Counted from the first letter of the stretch, positions 1-9,420 are shown. The stretch: 64,000 nucleotides of DNA from JALYOK01 sp963840785 (GCA_963840785.1 CAWJAF010000009.1:62001-126000); one strand, 5' to 3'. Numbers and translations: made by a program. Notes: a model not told the origin generated them from the letters alone.

Positions 1-839
1 TTGCCGGAACCCGTTGGACCGGTGACGAGAACAATCCCATGCGGCTGATGAATCAGTTTGTCGAGACGATCTAAGGTCACTGACGGCATGCCGAGCTTGT
101 CGAGGTTGAGGCGACCGGCTTGCTTATCGAGCAAGCGCAACACCACGCGTTCGCCATGACCGGTGGGCAAGGTCGATACGCGCACATCAACGGGCCGGCC
201 GGCGAGGCGCAAGGTAATGCGGCCATCTTGCGGCAAGCGTTTTTCGGCAATGTCGAGCTGTGCCATGATCTTGATGCGTGAGACGACCGCAGCGTGCAAC
301 GCGCGCGGCGGTTCGAGTACATCACGCAATGCGCCATCGACGCGAAAACGTACGACGGAGCGATTCTCGAACGGTTCAATGTGAATGTCCGATGCATTCT
401 CACGCAGTGCTTGCGTGAGCAGTGCATTAATCAAGCGAATAATCGGCGCGTCGTCTTCGGCTTCGAGCAGATCCGTAATCTGTGGCAGTTCTTGCGCCAG
501 CGTGGCCAAGTCCATGTCTTGGCCCATGTCGCCGATCAACTGCTGCGCTTCGTTATCTTGGCGTGAATAGACTTGCGCTAAGGATTGTTCGAAGCGTTCT
601 TTATCGAGCACCAGAGGTCGTACGCGCTGGCGCAAAATGCGGCGTGTCTCCGCTAGCGCGCTTGAGTCCAGATCCTCTCGTACCCATAGTTCAATCGCAT
701 CGCCCTCTTGACGTACGGCGATGACGCCCTTCGCTTTGGCGAAATGATAGGGCAGGCGCCGACTCACTTGCGGGTCAGGATGGCTTAAAGCCGCGGGTTG
801 CGCACTGGCGAGTTCCGCAGCGCGAGTGATCGTGTTCAC
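1..839 (-). CDS. gspE: Type II secretion ATPase GspE (3' end beyond window)
   Basis: Cytoplasmic hexameric ATPase that powers pseudopilus assembly in the type II secretion system. The reading frame runs from a GTG at 839 to the left edge without a stop (about 279 codons). It contains the family segment AVVSRIKIMAQLDIAEKRLP and ends just inside the Walker A loop (IVLVTGPTGSG), so the catalytic half lies outside the window. The start is chosen because GTG overlaps the gspD stop by four bases (GTGA), the usual sign of translational coupling. The order gspC-gspD-gspE on one strand supports the call. Nothing in the visible part looks broken. A type IV pilus PilB is the main alternative, but the gspC/gspD neighbours make GspE much likelier. 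Confidence 0.9.
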   Translation of the reverse strand, partial: MNTITRAAELASAQPAALSHPDPQVSRRLPYHFAKAKGVIAVRQEGDAIELWVREDLDSSALAETRRILRQRVRPLVLDKERFEQSLAQVYSRQDNEAQQLIGDMGQDMDLATLAQELPQITDLLEAEDDAPIIRLINALLTQALRENASDIHIEPFENRSVVRFRVDGALRDVLEPPRALHAAVVSRIKIMAQLDIAEKRLPQDGRITLRLAGRPVDVRVSTLPTGHGERVVLRLLDKQAGRLNLDKLGMPSVTLDRLDKLIHQPHGIVLVTGPTGSG

Positions 840-3055
840 GGCTGGACGGGTTTCAGTGGGTCGCGATGCACGTTATTTGGCGTCGTTTTGGGCTCGACGG
901 GCGGTGAATCTTGCGATTCAAGCGTGGTGGCCTCTGGCGACGGCGCGCTGATTAACGGCATCGTCACCGCGCCTTTCGGTATTTTCGTCAAGGGTGCCGT
1001 CGACGATTTTTTGTTATTGATTTGCGGTTTGACTGGGGCGGGTGGAATCGCCGGCAATTGTGGCACCGGCATGTCCGGCAGAATCCAGCGATGCTCCGGC
1101 GCAGTGAGGCCTTGTTCGTTGCGGATATAGTCGTAGCGCTCGTTGGTAATCAGTTGCGGTGCTTGGGTATCGCGCAGAATTACCGGGCGAATAAATACCA
1201 TCAAATTCACTTTGTCGCGAGTGCGTTTTTCGTACTTAAACAAGTTGCCGAAAAACGGGATATTGCCCAGCACCGGCACTTGATCGACATTGACGCGCAC
1301 TTCGTCTTGTATCAAGCCACCGAGCACAACTATTTGCCCATCGTCGACGAGAATGGTCGAATCAATGGATCGCTTATTCGTGATGAATCCCGCCGTGCTA
1401 TTCGCGCCCAAGCTTGAAACTTCTTGCGATAGGGTTAGTTTCACCGTGCCGCCTTCGGACACGGTCGGTTTGACTTTGAGTTGTAAGCCAACGTCTTTTC
1501 GTTCGATGGTTTGGAATGGATTTGCCAGCCCACCGGTGGTCGCGGTTTGCGTGCCGGTAATGAAAGGCACGTTTTGACCGACGACGATTTTCGCTTCTTC
1601 GTTATCAACGGTGAGAATATTTGGCGTGGAAAGAATATTGACGTTGCCGTCGGCTTCAAGCGCGCGAGCAAGTACACCGAGATTCAAAATTGTTGCACCG
1701 CCAATGCTGATCTTGCCTTTGAGAATACCGATATTGAGGCCAGTCCCGGCGCCTGTGATGTTAGTTGCGACAGCGCCAATGTTGTTATTGACACCGCCCG
1801 TGTTGAAGTTCGTTCCACCGACGCCGCGCACGCCTGTGTCGTTAATGCCACTCAATTCTTGCCACTGAATGCCGAACTCGGACGCCTTGTTGGTTGAAAC
1901 TTCCACTATCAGTGCCTCGACAAATACTTGCGCCCGACGGGCGTCGAGCTTATCGATCACACCGCGTAGGCCGTTGTAAACATAATCCGGCGCAACGATC
2001 ACTAAGCTGTTCGTCGCCGCGTAAGCTTGTATGGTGCCGCCGCCGGAGGTTTGCGGAATATTCACGACTACGGCGGCGACGGATTGCGCGCCGGGCTGTC
2101 CCGGTGTCGGTTGTTGAACGGGCTGAGGAATGGGCTGCGAACCACCCGCACCGCCGGTGCCGCCGCCCAAAATACCGCGCAGCGTCTCGGCCACTTTGAC
2201 CGCTTCGGCGTTGCGCAAATACACCACGCGAATATTGCCGGTTTCGCTGGTCTCGACGTCCAAGCTTTCCACCAGTTTGCGAACTTTGGCAATGGTTGCT
2301 TGATTTTCCGCGCGCACGATTAATCCGTTAATGCGCGCATCCACGGCGAGCGCCAGTTTCGGTTGACCGCCAGGAATGTTTTGTTGCGCCGCCGCCTCGG
2401 GCATTAAGCGCGGCAAGAGCTGCGACATCTCGATCGCCGAAGCGTATTTCAGTCGGATCACGTCAATTTCCGTATTCGGCGCAACGTCGATCGACTGAAT
2501 AATTTTGTCGATACGTTTTAAATTTTCCGCGTAGTCGGTGATCACCAACGTGTTGTTGTTTGGATAAGCGTTAATGACGTTATTCGGCGCGATCAGCGGG
2601 CGCAGCACTGGCAACAATTGCGCGGCCGATTCGTATTTCAGCGCGAAAACCTGGGTGATCAACTGATCACCTTTGTATTTATTGGTGCCTTCGACGGTTG
2701 GCGAGTTGTTCAGTTTAGCGTCCGCCTCGGGAACAATTTTAATCACGCCCGGGCCTTCGACTGCAGTGAAGCCTTGCAAACGCAACGCTGATAACAAAAT
2801 CGGATAGACCAAATCTTTATCGACTGGATTCGCAGAAATAATATTGACCGTGCCGGTCACGCGCGGATCGAGAATGAAATTCTTTCCGGTGATCAAACTG
2901 ACGCTTTTCACCACCGATTGAATATCGGCACCGACGAAATTCAGCGTGACCTTTTCGCGGTCTTTGGATTTATCGGCAGCGACTACGGCTAACGACAACG
3001 CGAAAAGGGTAATACAAACGAGCCGCGAAAAAGTTGCGTGCATAAGCAAATTCAT
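836..3055 (-). CDS. gspD: Type II secretion outer-membrane secretin GspD
   Basis: Outer-membrane secretin through which folded exoproteins leave the periplasm. The 739 residues begin with a signal peptide (hydrophobic LVCITLFALSLAVVAA). N0/N1-type domains follow (VTLNFVGADIQSVVKSV, then two or three KH-like repeats around LPVLRPLIAPNNVINAYP and MSQLLPRLMPEAAA). The C-terminal secretin domain carries VDNEEAKIVVGQNVPFITG and LGGLIQDEVRVNVDQVPVLG. A Gly/Asn-rich insertion lies before the secretin core. The proline/lysine-rich tail of about 90 residues after the last barrel segment (VNLMVFIRPVILRD) may be the region bound by a pilotin, which is an inference. The gene lies 3 bases after gspC and overlaps gspE, so the three form one transcription unit. 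Confidence 0.95.
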   Translation of the reverse strand: MNLLMHATFSRLVCITLFALSLAVVAADKSKDREKVTLNFVGADIQSVVKSVSLITGKNFILDPRVTGTVNIISANPVDKDLVYPILLSALRLQGFTAVEGPGVIKIVPEADAKLNNSPTVEGTNKYKGDQLITQVFALKYESAAQLLPVLRPLIAPNNVINAYPNNNTLVITDYAENLKRIDKIIQSIDVAPNTEIDVIRLKYASAIEMSQLLPRLMPEAAAQQNIPGGQPKLALAVDARINGLIVRAENQATIAKVRKLVESLDVETSETGNIRVVYLRNAEAVKVAETLRGILGGGTGGAGGSQPIPQPVQQPTPGQPGAQSVAAVVVNIPQTSGGGTIQAYAATNSLVIVAPDYVYNGLRGVIDKLDARRAQVFVEALIVEVSTNKASEFGIQWQELSGINDTGVRGVGGTNFNTGGVNNNIGAVATNITGAGTGLNIGILKGKISIGGATILNLGVLARALEADGNVNILSTPNILTVDNEEAKIVVGQNVPFITGTQTATTGGLANPFQTIERKDVGLQLKVKPTVSEGGTVKLTLSQEVSSLGANSTAGFITNKRSIDSTILVDDGQIVVLGGLIQDEVRVNVDQVPVLGNIPFFGNLFKYEKRTRDKVNLMVFIRPVILRDTQAPQLITNERYDYIRNEQGLTAPEHRWILPDMPVPQLPAIPPAPVKPQINNKKSSTAPLTKIPKGAVTMPLISAPSPEATTLESQDSPPVEPKTTPNNVHRDPLKPVQP

Positions 3056-3058
3056 CTC

Positions 3059-3949
3059 TTATTGACGGATATTGTAGTTAAGCTGCAATGGCGTCCCGGC
3101 GCGCAAGCCTTCCACCTTGACCTGTCCGACTTGTCCGAAGTGCTGATATAGGCGCATTAAGTCGGCTTGAGAATTCACCGGCACCCCATTCAGCGAACGA
3201 ATTACGTCGCCATCCAGCAGTCCCAGCTTTTGCAATAGGCTTCCCGGCGCGGCTTCTTGTACGGCTACGCCGCCACCTGGATTGTCCTGCACTCGACCGA
3301 CGTTAGTCAGTTGTCGCGGATCTTGGAGAGCTGATTGCAGCTCGCCTCGCGATAGGGCCGATGTGTTTTGATTAAGCGATTGTACATTAAGTCTAAATTG
3401 CGATGCCGGCGCTGCCATTCGCGGCGCGATTTGTGGATTTGACTGCGCGATCAATTGGCCAGGTGCACCACTGTTCTCGAATTCGAGTTTCTCGATCGCG
3501 CCATTACGTCGCACCAACACATGACGCGCGAAAACGCCATCAAGCATGGCGCCAGGAATGATTTCCGTGCCGACGCGCACTGGTTGGTCTTTGCCGTCAA
3601 AATTTAGGATTGCAAAGGCCGGGAAGGGCGGCAATCCGGCGAACACGCCTTTGAGTTTTGCGTTGAGTGGGCTCGCGACAATGACCGGCGCTGCAGCGGG
3701 TGCCTCGGTTTGCGGCTCGCCAAACAAATGGCGCGCGACAATTTCACCGACCGAAGGTGGCGGCGCGATCGCCAATTGCTGAGCGGCGTCGATTTGGGAG
3801 AGTTTCGGCCGTGGCCAAAATATCCAGGTCCAATTGGCCAATAGCCAGCAGAGCAGCAAAAGTAGCGCGAAGCTGGTTAGGCCAATCCATTTCCGGGATA
3901 GCCAATTCGCTGGCCATACCAACGCCTGTGGCAGCCTTAGCTCGGCCAT
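3059..3949 (-). CDS. gspC: Type II secretion inner-membrane linker GspC
   Basis: Bitopic inner-membrane protein that couples the inner-membrane platform to the secretin. The ATG at 3949 is preferred (GGAAAAG just upstream), giving 296 residues. An in-frame TTG at 3991 would add 14 residues and has no good ribosome-binding site. One transmembrane helix near residues 25-45 (SFALLLLLCWLLANWTWIFW) is followed by a homology-region domain (LFGEPQ...LKGVFAG) and a C-terminal PDZ domain (GVAVQEAAPGSLLQKLGL, DGDVIRSLNGVPVNS). It is the first gene of the visible gspCDE unit. The 350 bases upstream, before the divergent dehydratase, should hold its promoter. Confidence 0.9.
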   Translation of the reverse strand: MAELRLPQALVWPANWLSRKWIGLTSFALLLLLCWLLANWTWIFWPRPKLSQIDAAQQLAIAPPPSVGEIVARHLFGEPQTEAPAAAPVIVASPLNAKLKGVFAGLPPFPAFAILNFDGKDQPVRVGTEIIPGAMLDGVFARHVLVRRNGAIEKLEFENSGAPGQLIAQSNPQIAPRMAAPASQFRLNVQSLNQNTSALSRGELQSALQDPRQLTNVGRVQDNPGGGVAVQEAAPGSLLQKLGLLDGDVIRSLNGVPVNSQADLMRLYQHFGQVGQVKVEGLRAGTPLQLNYNIRQ

Positions 3950-4299
3950 CTTTTCCGTAGTAGAAGAACAGCGTGTTTTGTAATACGACAAATCATTTTG
4001 AAAATGCCTTGAATCAACGACTTATGATATTTTCTTAGTATAACATCAGCTTGTGACAAATCTCATCTTGGAATGAGTCGTTTCCGCCGTAGTTTTCCCG
4101 CGCAGTAAGGCCGTGCCAGGAGCCAAGCGGGGAGCGGCTCCCAGGGCATGCTTGCCCGGGCGCTAAGTACGGAGCGCCTCCTGGCACGTGCTATCAAATA
4201 ATTCACACACGGAAATGGCGCCAAGTCCGCGCTGCCCGTGTAGAATTCCTACATCGCGCGTTGCGCGCATTCATTCAAACATTCACTGGAGGGGACATC
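3950..4299. other. Divergent intergenic region with imperfect palindromes
   Basis: This gap of about 350 bases between gspC and the dehydratase holds no recognisable gene. Bases 4012-4050 are AT-rich (TTATGATATTTTCTTAGTATAA) and could hold promoters. Bases 4111-4188 form nested imperfect inverted repeats: CGTGCCAGGAG at 4112-4122 faces CTCCTGGCACG at 4178-4188, with GGAGCC/GGCTCC inside. The style resembles the other short palindromes scattered through the window. A GGAGGGG ribosome-binding site at 4288-4294 fixes the downstream ATG at 4300. Confidence 0.5.
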
Positions 4300-6039
4300 A
4301 TGGCAGACAAAAAGGACAAAAAACCGAAGAACGAGTATCGCAGCATTGAGTGGTTCGGCCGTCCGAATCGCGACAGTATGGTGCATCGCTCGTGGATGAA
4401 AAATCAGGGCTTGCCGCATCATTTGTTCGATGGACGCCCCGTGATCGGCATCTGCAATACCTGGTCGGAAGTCACGCCGTGCAACGCGCATTTTCGCGAT
4501 ATCGCCGAGTACGTGAAAAAAGGCGTGCTGGAGATGGGCGGCTTTCCGCTGGAATTTCCGGTGATGTCACTGGGCGAGCCGGTGATGCGGCCCACGGCAA
4601 TGTTGTTCCGCAATCTGGTTTCCATGGACGTCGAAGAATCGATCCGCGCCAATCCTTTTGATGGAATTATTTTGCTGGTCGGCTGCGACAAAACCACGCC
4701 GGCATTGATGATGGGCGCGGCGAGTTGCGATCTGCCAACGCTGGTCGTCTCCGGTGGCCCGATGCTGAACGGAAAATTCCGCGGCGAAGATATCGGCTCC
4801 GGCACCCACGTCTGGAAATTCACCGAAATGCTCAAGACCGGTGAAATGAATATGGACGATTTGTACGAAGCGGAAGTGTGCATGTCGCGCTCCGCCGGGC
4901 ATTGCATGTCCATGGGGACGGCGAGCACCATGGCGTCGATGGTCGAAGCGCTCGGCATGGGCTTGCCGGGCAACGCAGCGATTCCGGCCGTCGATTCGCG
5001 TCGCTATGTGTTGTCCCACATGGCCGGCCGGCGCATCGTCGAGATGGTCAAAGAAAATCTCAAGATGTCGAAAATCATGACCAAGGAAGCGTTTGAAAAC
5101 GCCATCATGGTCAACGGCGCAATCGGCGGCTCGACCAATGCTGTCGTGCATTTACTCGCGATGGCGGGACGTTTAGGCATCAAACTGACACTCGACGATT
5201 GGGACCGCCTCGGCAAAAAAGTGCCGTGCCTGTTGAACCTGATGCCGTCGGGCAAATATCTGATGGAAGATTTTTATTACGCCGGTGGCTTGCCCGTCGT
5301 CATCAAAGAAATGGGCGGCATGATTCACAAAAAAGCCCTGACGGTAAACGGCAAAACCATTTGGGATAACTGCAAAGACGCGAAGAATTACAACGAAGAC
5401 GTGATCTTCCCGCTGAAAAAACCGTTCAAACCGAATGGCGGCATTGCCGTGCTAAAAGGCAATCTCGCGCCGACCGGCGCCGTGATTAAGCCTTCCGCAG
5501 CAACACCTGAGCTGATGAAACATCGCGGACGTGCCGTGGTATTTGAAGACATCGATGATTACAAAAAACGCATCGACGATCCAAAATTGGATGTCGATAA
5601 AGATTGCATCATGGTGCTGAAGAATTGCGGGCCGAAGGGTTATCCGGGATTTCCGGAAGTCGGCAACTTCGCGCTGCCGACAAAGATTTTGAAGAAAGGC
5701 GTGACCGACATGATCCGCATTTCTGATGCGCGCATGAGCGGCACCGCGTACGGCACGGTCGTGCTGCACACCTCGCCGGAAGCCGCGGCCGGTGGGCCGC
5801 TCGCGTTGGTCAAAAATGGCGACATGATCGAGCTCGATGTGGAAAAACGCAAGCTGGTTTTGGATGTATCGGAAGCGGAATTGGCCAAACGCAGAAAATT
5901 GTGGAAGCCGCTACCGCCTCACGACACGCGCGGCTATGTGAAGCTCTATTGCGAAACGGTTAATCAGGCAGACAAAGGCGTGGACTTGGAATTTTTGGTT
6001 GGTGGCAGCGGCGCGCCGGTTCCGAGAGAGTCTCATTAA
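4300..6039 (+). CDS. Sugar-acid dehydratase, IlvD/Edd family (arabinonate/xylonate-type)
   Basis: Dehydrates an aldonic acid to the 2-keto-3-deoxy acid using an iron-sulfur cluster and Mg2+. The 579 residues start at the ATG behind GGAGGGG. An upstream in-frame TTG at 4261 is rejected because it lacks such a site. The three family cysteine motifs are present: GICNTW near residue 50, VGCDKTTPA near 125 and GHCMSMGTAST near 195. The length and the opening (SIEWFGRPNRDSMVHRSWM) fit the arabinonate/xylonate dehydratase branch better than dihydroxyacid dehydratase IlvD or phosphogluconate dehydratase Edd. It stands alone, convergent with cysK. An aldolase and a hydroxyacid dehydrogenase at 28.9-30.7 kb could use similar products, but that link is only inference. 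The exact substrate is unknown. Confidence 0.85.
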   Translation: MADKKDKKPKNEYRSIEWFGRPNRDSMVHRSWMKNQGLPHHLFDGRPVIGICNTWSEVTPCNAHFRDIAEYVKKGVLEMGGFPLEFPVMSLGEPVMRPTAMLFRNLVSMDVEESIRANPFDGIILLVGCDKTTPALMMGAASCDLPTLVVSGGPMLNGKFRGEDIGSGTHVWKFTEMLKTGEMNMDDLYEAEVCMSRSAGHCMSMGTASTMASMVEALGMGLPGNAAIPAVDSRRYVLSHMAGRRIVEMVKENLKMSKIMTKEAFENAIMVNGAIGGSTNAVVHLLAMAGRLGIKLTLDDWDRLGKKVPCLLNLMPSGKYLMEDFYYAGGLPVVIKEMGGMIHKKALTVNGKTIWDNCKDAKNYNEDVIFPLKKPFKPNGGIAVLKGNLAPTGAVIKPSAATPELMKHRGRAVVFEDIDDYKKRIDDPKLDVDKDCIMVLKNCGPKGYPGFPEVGNFALPTKILKKGVTDMIRISDARMSGTAYGTVVLHTSPEAAAGGPLALVKNGDMIELDVEKRKLVLDVSEAELAKRRKLWKPLPPHDTRGYVKLYCETVNQADKGVDLEFLVGGSGAPVPRESH

Positions 6040-6061
6040 TTTTCCACAAACCTAACTCATT

Positions 6062-6172
6062 GTGGCCTGAGGCCAGCCCCTGGCCCTAGGCCACCCCGTC
6101 ATTCCCGCGAAGGCGGGAATCCATGTTGACTTTGCAACGGCTAAATGGATTCCCGCTTTCGCGGGAATGACA
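6062..6172. repeat. Palindromic repeats between convergent genes, including a dRS3-like inverted repeat
   Basis: Three nested palindromes lie between two convergent stop codons. TGGCCTGAGGCCA is followed by TGGCCCTAGGCCA, and then comes a pair of 27-base arms at 6098-6124 and 6145-6171. The arms begin GTCATTCCCGCGAAGGCGGG and are inverse complements apart from the few bases in the middle of each small hairpin. The ATTCCC...GGGAAT core is the type of repeat known as dRS3 in Neisseria and seen in many proteobacterial genomes. It probably also ends transcription from both sides. Bases 6081-6098 (TGGCCCTAGGCCACCCCG) recur exactly, inverted, at 9979-9996. Confidence 0.75.
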
Positions 6173-6197
6173 TCGTGGCAGAGGGAAGGTTAGTGGG

Positions 6198-7130
6198 TTA
6201 ATCCATCAACCCTGCAAATAGCGCCGTACTCAAATATCGCTCGCCGTAAGACGGAATAATGACAACAATCATTTTGCCCGCATTCTCGTCGCGTTTTGCG
6301 ACTTCAATTGCGGCCCACATTGCCGCCCCGGACGAAATACCAACGAGCAAACCTTCTTCTTTCGCCATGCGTCGCGCAAAGGCAAAAGCGTCGTCATTTT
6401 TGACGCGAATAATTTCGTCGTAAATTTTCGTGTTCAAAATCGCCGGTATGAAACCGGCACCGATACCTTGCAATGGGTGCGGACCTTTCTGCCCGCCCGA
6501 TAAAACCGGTGACGCATCCGGTTCGATTGCAACACATTTGAACGACGGCTTTTTCGCCTTAATGACTTCGCCAACGCCGGTGATAGTCCCGCCCGTGCCG
6601 ATGCCGGAAATTAAGAAATCGCATTTGCCGTCGGTGTCGCGCCAAATTTCTTCCGCCGTCGTTTTGCGATGAATGGCGGGATTCGCCGGATTTTCGAATT
6701 GTTGTGGGATCAAGTAACGTGGATCTTCCGCCGCCATTTGTTTTGCGCGGGCGATGGCGCCGCCCATGCCCTCTGGCCCTGGCGTCAACACCAGTTCTGC
6801 ACCGTAGGCGCGCAACACCGCGCGGCGTTCTTTGCTCATGGTCTCCGGCATGGTCAGCGTAAGCTTGTAGCCTTTTGCCGCGCAGACAAAAGCGAGCCCA
6901 ATACCGGTGTTGCCGCTGGTGGGTTCCAAAATAATGGTGTCAGGTTTGATCATGCCGGCCTTTTCGGCAGCCTCGATCATGGAAACTCCGATGCGGTCTT
7001 TGACACTGTTGGACGGGTTGAAAAATTCGAGCTTGGCGACGACCTCCGCCTTGCAGCCCTGCGTTAGGCGATTGATTCGAACCAAGGGTGTGTTGCCTAC
7101 TAGATCGATTACGCTGTTGGCGATTTTCAT
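6198..7130 (-). CDS. cysK: Cysteine synthase (O-acetylserine sulfhydrylase A)
   Basis: PLP enzyme that makes L-cysteine from O-acetylserine and sulfide in the cytoplasm. The 310 residues are the full family length. The PLP lysine lies in SNSVKDRIG (K44), the phosphate/substrate loop is TSGNTGIGLAF, and the PLP-phosphate glycine loop is GTGGTITGVG. The sequence is closer to CysK than CysM because the usual CysK opening (VIDLVGNTPLVRINR) is kept. It lies 48 bases after the flavoprotein gene on the same strand, so it may be the last gene of the ccm transcript or have its own promoter in that gap. Confidence 0.93.
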   Translation of the reverse strand: MKIANSVIDLVGNTPLVRINRLTQGCKAEVVAKLEFFNPSNSVKDRIGVSMIEAAEKAGMIKPDTIILEPTSGNTGIGLAFVCAAKGYKLTLTMPETMSKERRAVLRAYGAELVLTPGPEGMGGAIARAKQMAAEDPRYLIPQQFENPANPAIHRKTTAEEIWRDTDGKCDFLISGIGTGGTITGVGEVIKAKKPSFKCVAIEPDASPVLSGGQKGPHPLQGIGAGFIPAILNTKIYDEIIRVKNDDAFAFARRMAKEEGLLVGISSGAAMWAAIEVAKRDENAGKMIVVIIPSYGERYLSTALFAGLMD

Positions 7131-7178
7131 TGCATTCTCCTCCGGCTGGTTTGACTGCTATCTTAGTAGCTCAAATGC

Positions 7179-7742
7179 CTAAAACGCAAGTGCCTGAAGA
7201 CGCGCTCCCAGAGCGGCTTCCAGGCCATCGACGGTGCTTACGACTGTGGTGTTCTCGAATGTCTTAAGGCGTTCGGTGTTTTCCAAATCGATTTTACGCG
7301 GGTACAGCGTCACCCATTCGCTTGGCGATTCGGTTTCGACGACGGGTTCGGTATCGCATGCAAACACGATGGTGGGAATGCGTTGTTTGCCCGCTTGCGC
7401 AAAGATGTTGGTGATGAGCGTGTCGGAAATGCCGACGATACATTTTGCGACGGTGTTGCTGGTTGCCGGGCCGATGACGACGGTGTGATAGTGGCGATGA
7501 TAAAACAATCCGACCGGCGCGGCACTGGCAGTTTGGTCTCGAAACACGCGCGCACGTTTTTGTAATTCCGTGACGCTGAGTGTGTACATGTGCAGCACTT
7601 CGGCTGCGGCTTTCGACAAATAAAAATCGATTAGGCCGGGGTGTTTTTCATTCTGCGCCAGTGCGAATTCCAGGCATTCTTTGAGGTAATGGCCGGAACC
7701 GGTTAAGCCCCAGGCGATGCGTGGTGTTTCACCCGGCTTCAC
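7179..7742 (-). CDS. Flavoprotein of the dihydromethanopterin reductase / AfpA family
   Basis: A 187-residue flavodoxin-like protein opening with IAWGLTGSGHYLKEC, a signature of the archaeoflavoprotein AfpA / dihydromethanopterin reductase (DmrB) group. The later segment VVIGPATSNTVAKCIVGISD is the flavin-binding part of the PF02441-type fold. In bacteria such proteins reduce dihydromethanopterin for H4MPT-linked one-carbon metabolism. The function is assigned from family only; no other methanopterin genes are in the window. The GTG start lies two bases after the ccmI stop (VVP-TAG-CC-GTG), so it is almost certainly co-transcribed with the cytochrome c maturation genes. Another flavin-dependent reductase or decarboxylase role remains possible. 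Confidence 0.7.
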   Translation of the reverse strand: MKPGETPRIAWGLTGSGHYLKECLEFALAQNEKHPGLIDFYLSKAAAEVLHMYTLSVTELQKRARVFRDQTASAAPVGLFYHRHYHTVVIGPATSNTVAKCIVGISDTLITNIFAQAGKQRIPTIVFACDTEPVVETESPSEWVTLYPRKIDLENTERLKTFENTTVVSTVDGLEAALGARLQALAF

Positions 7743-7744
7743 GG

Positions 7745-8950
7745 CTACGGCACCACGCGATCGATGACGATGTTGATATCTTTTGCACCGGGCTTAACGG
7801 TGATACCGGGGGAGCCAAGATCGCCGCTTTGCGCGATCGCATTACCGGATTTTGAGATGCGCGCTTCTACCGTCACTTGTTCGAATTTACTCAATACCAT
7901 CGCCGGTGTCATGGCCATCGAATCATCGAGGGAAAATTGTCGTGGCAGATCCTTTACCGTGCCGCGCCACACCGCGAGCGGCATTCTCGGCGCGTTGGCG
8001 CCGGCGGCGCGAGCGTAGATGAAAAGCGTGTCCGTATCTGAGGCTATATTCTTGAGTGCGTCACTGATGCTGACGCTTCCGGAAACGCCTTGGCCCGACG
8101 TCGCCGCTGGCTGCTGACCCATCGCGGCGCGAGCGGCGCTGATGCTGGCAATTAGCTGATCGGTGATTTCCGATTCTTTAGGAACTATTGCGAGCAATTT
8201 TTCCCATGCGTTGACCGCACCGGAATAATCCTTGGCATCAAATGCGGCCGAACCTGCAAGCGCTAGAATTCTCGGATTATTCGGTTCGAGTTTTAAGCCA
8301 CGAGCGATGAGTTCGCGCGGGCGGCCGGCAAACGAATTGTTATTCGCTGTCGCCAGAGTGTGCGCGAATTCCGCGAGCAATGTGGCGTTTTCCGGCGCGA
8401 GCAGCACCGCCCGTTCGTAGGCCATGGTTGCGTCGCCAGCGCGACCGATTACGGCATAAGCCTTCGCCAACATGCTCCAACCATGCGAGTCATTGGGCTG
8501 TTCGCGAAGTTTGACGGCGAGGCGCTGGGTCATGCCGGTGAACTGTTTCGGCGTGATATTCTCTGGGGTTATTTGCGCCCCGGATTGCGCGTTATCGATA
8601 AACGCTTCGGGCTGACCGAGCAGTTTATACAAACCCAAGGATGCCGACGGCAACGCCAAGGCGATCACGACGGCAAGCCACGGTTTGCGGCCAGCTCCGC
8701 GAGTTGGCGTTACCTGAATGCGCGATTCTTCGAGCAAACGGCGCTTGAGTTCTTGTTCCGCTTCATGGAATTTCGCTTCTTCGATAATGCCGTTGGCAAA
8801 ATCCGCCTGCAATTCTTTCAGCTGCTCGCGATAAATCGGCAAGCTGGTGATGTCCGTCGCTGCTGGTGTTGATTTACGTAGCAACGGCGGCAATACAAAG
8901 GCTAGCGCGATCGCAATGAATATCGCGACCGAAATGATGAAGGCGGTCAT
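7745..8950 (-). CDS. ccmI: Cytochrome c maturation protein CcmI
   Basis: Holds apocytochrome c for haem attachment by the CcmF/H complex. The 401 residues begin with a membrane helix (AFIISVAIFIAIALAFVLPPLL), then a helical cytoplasmic loop (LKELQADFANGIIEEAKFHEAEQELKRRLLEE is the CcmI hallmark; residues about 45-75). A second helix follows (KPWLAVVIALALPSASLGLY) and then a periplasmic TPR domain (WSMLAKAYAVIGRAGDATMAYERA). The C-terminal third (LFIYARAAGANAPRMPLAVWR) is the beta-rich domain common to the longer CcmI/NrfG-type proteins. The start overlaps the ccmH stop by four bases. Confidence 0.88.
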   Translation of the reverse strand: MTAFIISVAIFIAIALAFVLPPLLRKSTPAATDITSLPIYREQLKELQADFANGIIEEAKFHEAEQELKRRLLEESRIQVTPTRGAGRKPWLAVVIALALPSASLGLYKLLGQPEAFIDNAQSGAQITPENITPKQFTGMTQRLAVKLREQPNDSHGWSMLAKAYAVIGRAGDATMAYERAVLLAPENATLLAEFAHTLATANNNSFAGRPRELIARGLKLEPNNPRILALAGSAAFDAKDYSGAVNAWEKLLAIVPKESEITDQLIASISAARAAMGQQPAATSGQGVSGSVSISDALKNIASDTDTLFIYARAAGANAPRMPLAVWRGTVKDLPRQFSLDDSMAMTPAMVLSKFEQVTVEARISKSGNAIAQSGDLGSPGITVKPGAKDINIVIDRVVP

Positions 8951-9420
8951 GTTTTGTTGTTGTTTACTTCGTTAGTTGCAGCATTGCCCAGCAACGCATC
9001 AGCGCGTTGGATATCGTCGAGCGCAAATGGTGGTTCGGCAACCTGCTTGCGCCGTTTTGACAATTGCCAAAACAAAAACGCAAGGCCGCTGACGAGCAGC
9101 AAGAATGGGGCGATCCACAGCAGCACTGTGTTCGACTGCACTGGCGGTCGATACAACACAAAATCGCCGAAGCGCGCCACCATGTAGTCTTTGATTTGCG
9201 CGTCGGTTTTGCCCGCTTGGATTTGCTCGCGAATTTGCGTGCGCAGATCAATGGCGAGATCCGCATTCGAATCAGCGATGGTTTGGTTTTGACAAACGAG
9301 GCAGCGTAGCTCGTGGGCCAATGCTTTCACGCGTTCCTCGCCGGCCGCGTTGAGTTTTGCTTCCTCAGCCCACGCCGACGTCAACAAAACAAGCCATAGC
9401 AAAATCGCAAGTCGAATCAT
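8947..9420 (-). CDS. ccmH: Cytochrome c maturation thiol reductase CcmH
   Basis: Membrane-anchored periplasmic protein that reduces the CxxCH cysteines of apocytochrome c before haem ligation. The 157 residues start at ATG 9420 with a signal peptide (AILLWLVLLTSAWA). The redox motif LRCLVCQNQTIADSNADLA lies near residue 40, and one membrane helix follows at about 105-125 (LLWIAPFLLLVSGLAFLFW). Longer upstream extensions of the frame run into ccmG and are rejected. The start overlaps the ccmG stop (ATGA) and the end overlaps ccmI, so it is tightly coupled. Confidence 0.93.
   Translation of the reverse strand: MIRLAILLWLVLLTSAWAEEAKLNAAGEERVKALAHELRCLVCQNQTIADSNADLAIDLRTQIREQIQAGKTDAQIKDYMVARFGDFVLYRPPVQSNTVLLWIAPFLLLVSGLAFLFWQLSKRRKQVAEPPFALDDIQRADALLGNAATNEVNNNKT

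Noticed and set aside
4261..4299. Upstream TTG start for the dehydratase
   Set aside because: The GGAGGGG site at 4288-4294 fits only the ATG at 4300, and the extra residues are not family-like.
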